Positions 44,291-51,438 of a stretch of 64,000 nucleotides of DNA are shown here, one piece after another. The notes beneath the pieces were generated by a model, which made no database searches, was not told the origin of the DNA, and saw only the letters and a program-made list of their open reading frames with translations. The DNA is from Cohnella hashimotonis. GTDB taxonomy: Bacteria > Bacillota > Bacilli > Paenibacillales > Paenibacillaceae. The position numbers were made by a program, and so were the translations under genes. The stretch covers positions 62,001 through 126,000 of the forward strand of contig NZ_JAGRPV010000001.1 of NCBI RefSeq assembly GCF_030014955.1, written 5' to 3'. Every line of letters starts with the position of its first letter. The stretch's first letter is position 1.

Positions 44291-45697
44291 ATGGGCAAGG
44301 GGAAAGGATTTCATCCGGATCTTATTACGTTGATGACTGGCATGAAGCCTCTGACGGGTAAGACTCCGACAGTAACGATGCTGCCCGGAAGTGCAAAAAA
44401 GCTGGTTGTAAAACACTTAAACAGGATCAAGCCGTTTTATAAGCCGAATAAGCAGCGGCTAAGGTGCGGACACTGCGGTTACGTGGGAAACTATGATCTC
44501 GGATTAATTGTATTGGACGTCGGCGGCTGGAAAAAAGCGGCGGAAGATGCAGCTAAATCAGGCTCGGATCCACAGCAAAATATGAGGAGCCTACTCGACC
44601 ACTCACAATTTACCGGTTATTTTCGTTGTGTCGAGTGTAATGCTGCGGGGGCATGGGAATTTACCACGGCATTTTTCGGAATTGAGTTAATGGGGTATGT
44701 GTTACGGGCCAAGTTTGAGAAAGAAGACCTGGATTCAGGATATATGATTGGCAGGATACAATTGCATAACGGTATGAGCCCGCAATGGGCAACGCAAGGC
44801 GAAGAAGGTTTTTTAAAGCAGCTCAGGAAAGAGCCTGACAACAGTTTGCTATGGAACAAATTGGGCAACTTGTATATTAAGGGTGGAAGGCCGGATTTGG
44901 CGGCAGCCGTGTTCGAGTATTCGATCAGCATCGACCAGGCGCAGGTAGAATCTCACTATTCGTTGGGCAGTTTGCTGTTTGATATTGAGGAATGGGAGCT
45001 TGCCGCGAAGCATCTGCGTCAGTCTCTCGCATATGCTCGTTTTTACACCAAGCTTGATTCTTTGAGGCTGCGCGAACTTTTGGCAAACGGGCTAAGCATG
45101 CTGTTTGATATGAATCGTGGGCTTCAAAATAAAGTTTCCTTTCTGCCTACGGAAGAGGAGCTTGCAGCAACAAGAGAGAGCAATGAAACGGCGTCTCCGC
45201 AATCACCTGCTTTACAATCCTATGAATTTGCCTTGCGTTCCGGTGATGTGGAGTCCTTCCTGCCAGTAGCTGAGTTTTATATGGGCGGGCGGTTAGACGA
45301 AATGCCCGATCATGAACGATTGCTAAACAAGTTTGTATCCGAGCCTTTGCCGATCGATGGGGAGCAGACGGCAATGACAGAGAAGAAGGCTTATCCGGAG
45401 AAGGGATGGGGGTCCGCGCATCAGCCGATTGTGGTCAAGTTGAACTCTCCTGATCGAGCGGCACAGGTTACACAAGTATGCGAACATTTTACCTGGAATT
45501 ATATATTGGGCATGGACTATACGGAGGATCTGACTGATTTGAAAAAGGCGATTCGAGAAAAATACGCGCCAGCGAATGTGTATGAGCCTTGCCCTTGCGG
45601 TAGCGGAGCGAAGTATAAATTTTGCTGCGCCCAAAAGATGAAAAATTTTGATTTGCATCATTATTTGAGAACATTCGAGGCGACGACGGAATCGTGA
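44291..45697 (+). CDS. TPR and SEC-C motif protein
   Basis: A 468-residue cytoplasmic protein. An N-terminal zinc-ribbon-like pair (RCGHCG near 58, RCVECN near 115) is followed by TPR-like helices (WNKLGNLYIKGGRPDLAAAV and VESHYSLGSLLFDIEEWELA, about 200-260) and a C-terminal SEC-C zinc motif CPCGSGAKYKFCC. SEC-C motifs are best known from the SecA tail, where they bind SecB and ribosomes; stand-alone SEC-C proteins are mostly uncharacterised. The RBS AAAGGAGAG lies 7 bases before ATG. The gene looks AT-richer than its neighbours, with more rare codons, which hints at later acquisition. Confidence 0.8.
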   Translation: MGKGKGFHPDLITLMTGMKPLTGKTPTVTMLPGSAKKLVVKHLNRIKPFYKPNKQRLRCGHCGYVGNYDLGLIVLDVGGWKKAAEDAAKSGSDPQQNMRSLLDHSQFTGYFRCVECNAAGAWEFTTAFFGIELMGYVLRAKFEKEDLDSGYMIGRIQLHNGMSPQWATQGEEGFLKQLRKEPDNSLLWNKLGNLYIKGGRPDLAAAVFEYSISIDQAQVESHYSLGSLLFDIEEWELAAKHLRQSLAYARFYTKLDSLRLRELLANGLSMLFDMNRGLQNKVSFLPTEEELAATRESNETASPQSPALQSYEFALRSGDVESFLPVAEFYMGGRLDEMPDHERLLNKFVSEPLPIDGEQTAMTEKKAYPEKGWGSAHQPIVVKLNSPDRAAQVTQVCEHFTWNYILGMDYTEDLTDLKKAIREKYAPANVYEPCPCGSGAKYKFCCAQKMKNFDLHHYLRTFEATTES

Positions 45698-45820
45698 ACG
45701 GACAGGCTGCCAACGGTCTGAGGGGCAATTTCTCGAGCAGGTTTAGAAAGTTATTCAGGAAAAGCGGCGGCTATCGCAACAGTGAGGACGAAGCATAGGC
45801 TTCGCCCCCACTTTATGGCG

Positions 45821-46501
45821 TCAGCGAAAGGCGAGTGTACCGAAGTAGGCGCTCAGGTGGAAATTCGGCGTCGGGACGTCGATGCGGGACCAGGACAAGT
45901 AGTGTGGATGGGGCGTCTCGTCTCCACACTTGTAGAAGTTGCCCTTGAACGCAAGGCCCGGGGCGGCGGAAAAGCCGGGAAATACTTCGGCCAGCCAATC
46001 GAGCGGAATACGGAAGGATAACGTCCAGTAGATACGGCCCGCTTCGTCGGCAAGTCCGCGTTCGGCCACGATAGAGAATCGTTCGGGCTCCAGTCCGTAA
46101 GACATGTCCCGATCTTCACGGTCTACGCCGAGACCAAGCAGCAGCGTGCCTGCTGCGTTGAATTCGAAATTCAAATAGCGCGGGTCTGTCTCCGGCATTG
46201 GCTGCAGGAAAAACTCGACGCAGCTGTCGCGGTAAACCGGTGCGTTGGCGCCTGAATGGCGAATGACAGGGGATTCTTCATAACAAACGAATCTGCCGTG
46301 AAGCGCATCTTCCGTCCAGCAAAGCTGAGCATACGTCTCCGGACGATAAGGCGCGATCGTGTCCTTTTCCCATAGATAGTTAGTAATATAAGCAGGTTGA
46401 ATGTCCTTCCATTCCTTCTCGTCGATACGGCCAGCCTGATAAGCAATCGAATATTGCGGGGCCAAGGCAATGCTCCTCTCATCGTCAACAATCATAGTCA
46501 A
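45821..46501 (-). CDS. CBM9-like carbohydrate-binding protein
   Basis: A 226-residue single-domain protein without a signal peptide, of the family-9-like carbohydrate-binding group. Features are WKDIQPAYITNYLW near the start, YRDSCVEFFLQPMPETDPRY (the loop that contacts ligand in DOMON/CBM9 folds) and the characteristic end PNFHLSAYFGTLAF. Such cytoplasmic forms are common near sugar-related genes in Paenibacillaceae but their role is unknown. The start is TTG 46501 (GGAGG 6 bases ahead); ATG 46495 is an alternative. Confidence 0.75.
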   Translation of the reverse strand: MTMIVDDERSIALAPQYSIAYQAGRIDEKEWKDIQPAYITNYLWEKDTIAPYRPETYAQLCWTEDALHGRFVCYEESPVIRHSGANAPVYRDSCVEFFLQPMPETDPRYLNFEFNAAGTLLLGLGVDREDRDMSYGLEPERFSIVAERGLADEAGRIYWTLSFRIPLDWLAEVFPGFSAAPGLAFKGNFYKCGDETPHPHYLSWSRIDVPTPNFHLSAYFGTLAFR

Positions 46502-46558
46502 AGTTTACCTCCAAATCGCAGCCGAAACAACGGTAATTGAAAACGCTGGCAATTGCTA

Positions 46559-46588
46559 TTGCCCGCGATGCGCGCTACGTGATATACT
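46559..46588 (+). promoter_or_regulatory. promoter of the HAD-phosphoesterase-glpP operon
   Basis: TTGCCC (46559-46564) and TATACT (46583-46588) are 18 bases apart, and TGA directly before the -10 box makes it an extended -10. The start would be near 46595. Confidence 0.65.
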
Positions 46589-46688
46589 GGCCTCGTCGAT
46601 TTGGGGCCAAGGACAAGCGATAACTCCAGACGGCTGACGCTAGCGGTGCGAATCCGCTTCGTTTGCCGTGTGGAGTTTTTTTGTTGCC
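46589..46688 (+). promoter_or_regulatory. leader with terminator-like hairpin before the HAD gene
   Basis: Directly after the promoter lies a small helix (TGGCC at 46588-46592, GGCCA at 46605-46609). A long hairpin follows in which AACTCCA pairs with TGGAGTT and ACGGC with GCCGT, with an inner AGCGG/CCGCT stem, and it is followed by TTTTTTT (about 46623-46682). The gene starts 30 bases later behind GGGGAGG. An intrinsic terminator between promoter and first gene is the layout of an attenuator or riboswitch. I matched it to no riboswitch class I know. It may alternatively be the terminator of a short noncoding RNA. Confidence 0.6.
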
Positions 46689-46712
46689 CAAAGACCGGGG
46701 AGGTAATCAAGC

Positions 46713-47558
46713 ATGTCAGGCGAAATAAAAGCTAGAGCGCTATCCGGCATTCGTACATGGCTGTTCGATCTGGACGGAACGCTCTACCGCGGCGGGGAGC
46801 CGATGCCGGGCGCGCGAAAAGCGTTAAAAGCACTCGAATCCGCAGGCAGACGCATTCAATTCATTACGAACAACTCCAGGCATTCGGCGGCCGAAATCGC
46901 CAGTAAGCTAAGCCGCATGGGCATCCAGGTTTTGCCCAGCGAGATCGTGACGGCGACTGAATATACGGGGCTTTACATTAGGGAGCGCCATGGCTGTCTG
47001 AAGCTGGCGGCGGCTGGGAGCGATGCATTCGTGGCGGCGCTTCGGGAAGCCGGACATCATGTGCTGGAGCCGGGCGATAAGGGCATGGTGGACGCGGCGG
47101 TCGTCGGGCTCGATCCGGCCTTCACTTATAAGAAGCTGGAATGGCTGACCCAAGCGGTCTCTGCCGGGGCAATGCTATTCGCCGCGAATGCGGATGCCTG
47201 TCATCCGGGCGAGGGCGGCCATCCGGTGCCGGAGACGGGCGCACTCGCGGCTGCGCTCGAGACGGCTACAAAAAAGAAGGCGATATACGTAGGCAAGCCG
47301 GAGCCGTATTTGTTTCATTGTGCGCTCGAGCGGTGCGGTGGAGGGATCGAAAGTGCGGCGATGGTCGGAGACAACTACGATACTGACATAACGGGGGCCA
47401 AGCAAGCGGGGCTATGTACGTTATGGTTAGCTATGTCGGCCGGCGATGCGAATCAGGGGATCCCTGCGGAAGAACGCCCTATGGCGGATATGGTTATACG
47501 AAGCTTGACGGAAATCGAACAAGCGCTGCGTCATGGAGGAGATAAACTTGAGGTATGA
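46713..47558 (+). CDS. HAD-IIA family sugar phosphatase
   Basis: A 281-residue phosphatase of the NagD/AraL group. HAD motif I is FDLDGTLYRG (nucleophile and acid/base aspartates), motif II FITNNSR, then the IIA cap, a lysine in IYVGKPEPY and motif IV MVGDNYDTDI. Relatives remove phosphate from sugar phosphates or glycerol phosphates; members with 2-phosphoglycolate or glycerol-3-phosphate activity exist. Being cotranscribed with GlpP, a glycerol-3-phosphate sensor, it could act on glycerol-3-phosphate, but that is inference. RBS GGGGAGG. Confidence 0.85.
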   Translation: MSGEIKARALSGIRTWLFDLDGTLYRGGEPMPGARKALKALESAGRRIQFITNNSRHSAAEIASKLSRMGIQVLPSEIVTATEYTGLYIRERHGCLKLAAAGSDAFVAALREAGHHVLEPGDKGMVDAAVVGLDPAFTYKKLEWLTQAVSAGAMLFAANADACHPGEGGHPVPETGALAAALETATKKKAIYVGKPEPYLFHCALERCGGGIESAAMVGDNYDTDITGAKQAGLCTLWLAMSAGDANQGIPAEERPMADMVIRSLTEIEQALRHGGDKLEV

Positions 47559-48459
47559 GCATGTACGAACGAACAGCGACAGGCAGACGATCATCCGCGT
47601 TGCTGGATTGCCGGCGCCGGTCACCCTGCTGCACGTGACGGATAGCCACATGAATGCTTCCGATCTGACGGAAGGGACCGAGACGTTGGCGGAGTCCATT
47701 CGGCTTTACAACTTCGACGCGCTGGATACGCAGACCCGATTCGACAAGGCGCTCGCCTATGCGGATGACCTGCAGGCTGACGGCGTTGTTCTGACGGGGG
47801 ATATCGTGAACGGAGCGACTGCGGGGAATTTGGCTTTTCTGGAAAAAAGGCTGTCGGGTTTGCGAGCGCCTTACTTGTACACGCCAGGCAATCACGATTG
47901 GGAATATCCCGGCCGTCCGTGGGGAGAAGCAACCCGCTCCGAACAATACCCCAAGTTCGGCCCGTTTACGGCGGGAGACCCGGCATTTCGAGCGCTTGAG
48001 ATCGGCGGCGTGCTGCTGGTCGCAGTCGACAACAGCACTTATCAAATCTCGGAAGCGCAGCTGGCCGCCTTTAGACAAGCGCTGTCGAGGGGTCTGCCTA
48101 CGCTGCTGTTTATGCACATCCCGATCTACGTGCCTTCGCTGTTGCCGGATGTCGTCCGCAGTTGGGGATCCCCCATTATGATGGCTGCGCAGGGCTGGGA
48201 TGCAGGCCTGATGAAGCAATGGCAGGTGGAGCCGCCGGGAGAGGCAACGCTCGCTTATTACGAATTGCTGCTGAGCAATCCGGCAGACAACCTGATCGGC
48301 ATCTTCTGCGGTCATGTACACTTCGCCCACGAAGATGCTTTTGGCAGAGGCTCGCGCCAGTATGTGACAGCGGCCGGCTTCGACGGCGGCTATCGGGTCA
48401 TCCGACTGCTGCCCGCGAGCGGGGCGGACGATTCGGCCGGAAAAGCGGAGCAGGCATGA
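47548..48459 (+). CDS. calcineurin-like metallophosphoesterase
   Basis: About 303 residues with the complete metallophosphoesterase motif set: VTDSHMN, LTGDIVNGA, TPGNHDWE, MHIPIY and FCGHVHFA, which bind two metal ions. No signal peptide, so it acts in the cytoplasm, on an unknown phosphodiester or phosphomonoester. TTG 47548 follows GGAGGA by 7 bases; ATG 47533 would place the binding site inside the gene. It overlaps the HAD gene by 11 bases and glpP by 4 (ATGA), so all three are translationally coupled. Confidence 0.85.
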   Translation: MRYEHVRTNSDRQTIIRVAGLPAPVTLLHVTDSHMNASDLTEGTETLAESIRLYNFDALDTQTRFDKALAYADDLQADGVVLTGDIVNGATAGNLAFLEKRLSGLRAPYLYTPGNHDWEYPGRPWGEATRSEQYPKFGPFTAGDPAFRALEIGGVLLVAVDNSTYQISEAQLAAFRQALSRGLPTLLFMHIPIYVPSLLPDVVRSWGSPIMMAAQGWDAGLMKQWQVEPPGEATLAYYELLLSNPADNLIGIFCGHVHFAHEDAFGRGSRQYVTAAGFDGGYRVIRLLPASGADDSAGKAEQA

Positions 48460-49037
48460 CGCTGCTGCACCGGCTGGCGCAAAGTCCGGTCATCGCCGCG
48501 GTCCGCTCGCAAGAAGCCGGCGAGCAGGCGCTCGCGAGCGGCGCCGCCAATCTGTTCGTCATGGACGGCACCGTGGACGCGGTCGCGCGTCTCGCCGAGG
48601 CTGCGAGGTCCCGCGGAAAAGGCGTGTTCGTCCATCTGGACCTCGTGCGCGGGCTGTCGAGCACCGACAAGGAGAGTCTTGTCCTTCTTCGAGACTGGAT
48701 CGGTGCTGACGGCGTCGTCACGCCCAAGGCCCATCTGATCAAAGAGGCGAAGCGAATCGGATTGCACGCGATACTGCATCTGTTCGTCATCGATTCGCGC
48801 GCGCTGTCCGCGGGCTTGTCGCTGGCCGAATCGCTCCGCCCCGACGCGGTCGAGATCATGCCCGGCGCGTTACCCAAAATTATCGGCGCCTTCGCAGACA
48901 CGCTCCCCGACATTCCCGTCGTCGCGAGCGGCTTGATCGACAATCCCTCCGAGGCGGCAGCGGCGCTGAACGCGGGAGCGACTTCGCTTTCCGTCAGCAA
49001 TCGCTCCCTCTGGGCATTGACGCATAAAGATTTGTAG
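48456..49037 (+). CDS. glpP: glycerol-3-phosphate responsive antiterminator GlpP
   Basis: A 193-residue TIM-barrel-like protein of the GlpP family (192 residues in B. subtilis). Family segments are PVIAAVRSQE, FVHLDLVRGLSSTDKESLVL, DGVVTPKAHLIKEAKRIGLH and VEIMPGALPKII. In B. subtilis, GlpP binds glycerol-3-phosphate and then prevents termination in the leaders of glpFK and glpD. No glp genes lie in this window, so it would act in trans. The start overlaps the phosphoesterase stop (ATGA). Confidence 0.92.
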   Translation: MTLLHRLAQSPVIAAVRSQEAGEQALASGAANLFVMDGTVDAVARLAEAARSRGKGVFVHLDLVRGLSSTDKESLVLLRDWIGADGVVTPKAHLIKEAKRIGLHAILHLFVIDSRALSAGLSLAESLRPDAVEIMPGALPKIIGAFADTLPDIPVVASGLIDNPSEAAAALNAGATSLSVSNRSLWALTHKDL

Positions 49038-49040
49038 ACT

Positions 49041-49080
49041 TGGCGTCGCACCGCTTCCTGCGGATGCGGCGTCTTTTCTT
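49041..49080 (+). terminator. terminator after glpP
   Basis: TTGGCGTCGCACCGC pairs with GCGGATGCGGCGTC, with one bulged base and a TTCCT loop, followed by TTTTCTTTT. It closes the three-gene operon. Confidence 0.85.
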
Positions 49081-49214
49081 TTATCCCGCGGCAGCCTCCT
49101 CCGCCCAAAAGTGAATAGCATTCGACCACATCCTGATAGAAGCAGCTGCGATACCATGCTATTTTTAAATTCGATCGGCCCATTTGTAACCATTCGATGA
49201 CAAGAGGAGCTGGG

Positions 49215-51347
49215 ATGATGGGAAAGAAAACGGTCTACCTGCTGGGCTGTGCCGCCTTCGCGCTGCTGTTGCTGTTCGCCGTACGAAGCGGCGAAGCGGC
49301 AGCTGCGACGTATTATGTAAGCGATTCCGCAGGGAACGATGCGAACGCCGGTACGAGTTCGGCGGCGCCCTGGAAGACGCTCGCCAAGGTGTCCGCCGCA
49401 ACGTTCAGTCCGGGGGACCAAATCCTGCTGAAGACGGGAGATACGTGGACCGGACAAACGCTGACGCTGCATGGGGAAGGCACAGTCGCCTCGCCGATCA
49501 CCCTGTCCGCCTACGGGACGGGAGCCAAGCCGGTGATAGCGCCGGGCATCGTCGATGCGATCTGCATTTCGCTGAACGGTCTCGGCGGCTGGAATATCTC
49601 AGGTCTGGAGCTGCAAAACGCGATGACGGGCATCATGCTGACGTACAACGACGTGTACGACAAGAGCCATATCGCCATCGACAACATGATTTTCCGGCAT
49701 ATGAACCATACGTACAATAGCGCGCCTGAAACCTACAATCACGTCTCCGCCGGTGTGGACGTGCGCGGCCTGCAGCCCTGGCCGGGAGGCGTGCTGGGGG
49801 ATGCCACGGACTTTAGCATCAAACGGACCGCACTGGACGGCTTCTCGCTGACCAACTCGAGCTTTTACGACTGCGATACGGCCAACTTCTTCGGGCGGGT
49901 CGGCACCGGCTACATGCATGAGGTGAACGCGCCGGCCATCAAAAACGTCGTCATGTCGAATCTGTATACGGAAAACGGCGGCATGTGGGGCTTCGATTTC
50001 CATTGGATCGACGACGGGACGATATCCAATCTGCGCGTAAACGGCCTCGGCACGGCGTACAATCCGTTCGGCGTCGGCGGCATTATCGTTCAGGTATGCC
50101 GCAACCTGACCTTCGACGGCGGGGAGCTGGCGAACATTCGCAGGAACACGGCCGCCTACGACGGCGTCGGCTTCGACTATGAAGGCGCGAACGACCATAT
50201 TACGCTGAAAAACTATTACATTCACGACACCGACGCCGAAGGCGTATTTATTTTCAACAACGGGGGCGTCAACACCAATCTGACGATGGAAAACAATACG
50301 ATCGCCAACTACGCCAAAAGTCCGGGCGTCGCGGACGAGAACTTCGCGGTTCGTATCCTGGGCAATTCGACGGGAACGGTGCAAAACAACCAGTTCGTCA
50401 ACTTCAAGCCGTCCGCGGGCACGTTTAATGCGCAGCCGGCCACGCTTACGTATTCGGGCAACGCCACTTACGGCGCGCAGGACTGGGACTTTGGCGTCGC
50501 AGCCTCGCCGGCCGACTATCAGCAATGGGTGATGGCCAACGAACTGGCGGGTAACGTATCCGGCGGCATCCTGACGCTGACTTCGACAGGCGGAGATCCC
50601 TATATGATCTCGGCCGAGGGCTTGGGCTTGTCCGCGTCCAATCGCTTCTTCAAGATTCGTCTGAAAAACAATACCGCCGCCACCGAGGCGCAAGTGTTCT
50701 TCAAGACGAACGCGGACTCGGTTTTCACGGAAGCGAAGTCCAAGAAGTTCGCGATCGCGCCGAACATGACGGGGTATGCCGACTACGTGGTCGATATGGG
50801 GACCGTCAGCGGCTGGAGCGGGACGATCAAGCAGCTGCGCCTGGATCCGTTCGCCAATACCGGCACGATGAATATCGACCGGATCTCGCTTACGAATACG
50901 TCAGGCGGGGTGACGGTGGCCAACGCCGGGTTCGAAGCGCCTGTCACGGCGAATTACACGTACGGGCCGATTACAAGCGGCTGGACGTTCGCGAACTATA
51001 CGGGCGTGCAGCGCAACGGCTCGGACTTCGGCGCGCAAGCTGCGCCGGATGGCGTGCAGACAGCGTTAATCCAGCATGATGCGGCATTCGAGCAAAGCGT
51101 GTCCTTGAATGCGGGCATGCACACCGTCGGCTTCAAGGCGGCGATGCGGACGAACTTCGGAGGGCGGCAGACGTTCGATGTTTTTTTCGACAACAGGAAA
51201 ATCGGCACGTTCTCTCCGTCCACAGGCACCTTCGCAGCATTCGAGACACGTGCCTTCTTTGCGACAGCCGGTACGCACGTCATCAAGTTCAAAGGGGCGA
51301 CGACAGGGGACAATACGGCGTTCGTCGACAGCGTGACGGTGAATTAG
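49215..51347 (+). CDS. secreted right-handed parallel beta-helix protein with CBM
   Basis: About 710 residues. A signal peptide (TVYLLGCAAFALLLLFAV, cleavage near AAAA-T) leads to the typical start of secreted beta-helix enzymes, TYYVSDSAGNDANAGTSSAA PWKTLAKV-like, and a right-handed parallel beta-helix domain (about 30-420: GWNISGLELQNAMTGIMLTY, HITLKNYYIHDTDAEGVFIF and similar rungs). Two beta-sandwich carbohydrate-binding modules follow (about 430-570 and 575-710). The fold is shared by polysaccharide lyases and GH28-type hydrolases; the substrate cannot be read from sequence. ATG 49215 follows GAGGAG by 5-6 bases. Confidence 0.75.
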   Translation: MMGKKTVYLLGCAAFALLLLFAVRSGEAAAATYYVSDSAGNDANAGTSSAAPWKTLAKVSAATFSPGDQILLKTGDTWTGQTLTLHGEGTVASPITLSAYGTGAKPVIAPGIVDAICISLNGLGGWNISGLELQNAMTGIMLTYNDVYDKSHIAIDNMIFRHMNHTYNSAPETYNHVSAGVDVRGLQPWPGGVLGDATDFSIKRTALDGFSLTNSSFYDCDTANFFGRVGTGYMHEVNAPAIKNVVMSNLYTENGGMWGFDFHWIDDGTISNLRVNGLGTAYNPFGVGGIIVQVCRNLTFDGGELANIRRNTAAYDGVGFDYEGANDHITLKNYYIHDTDAEGVFIFNNGGVNTNLTMENNTIANYAKSPGVADENFAVRILGNSTGTVQNNQFVNFKPSAGTFNAQPATLTYSGNATYGAQDWDFGVAASPADYQQWVMANELAGNVSGGILTLTSTGGDPYMISAEGLGLSASNRFFKIRLKNNTAATEAQVFFKTNADSVFTEAKSKKFAIAPNMTGYADYVVDMGTVSGWSGTIKQLRLDPFANTGTMNIDRISLTNTSGGVTVANAGFEAPVTANYTYGPITSGWTFANYTGVQRNGSDFGAQAAPDGVQTALIQHDAAFEQSVSLNAGMHTVGFKAAMRTNFGGRQTFDVFFDNRKIGTFSPSTGTFAAFETRAFFATAGTHVIKFKGATTGDNTAFVDSVTVN

Positions 51348-51438
51348 CGCGATGACATAAAGAGCGGCGGTCAGGGCGGCGAGAATGCGAATTTCGCGGG
51401 ATCGCCGCCATGACGAGACTCGCCAGGGGGAGAGAGAC

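Noticed and set aside
46589..46712. Known riboswitch before the HAD gene
   Set aside because: I compared it by memory with TPP, FMN, SAM, purine, glycine, fluoride, ZTP, c-di-GMP and guanidine types and saw no matching core, so only a generic attenuator call is made.
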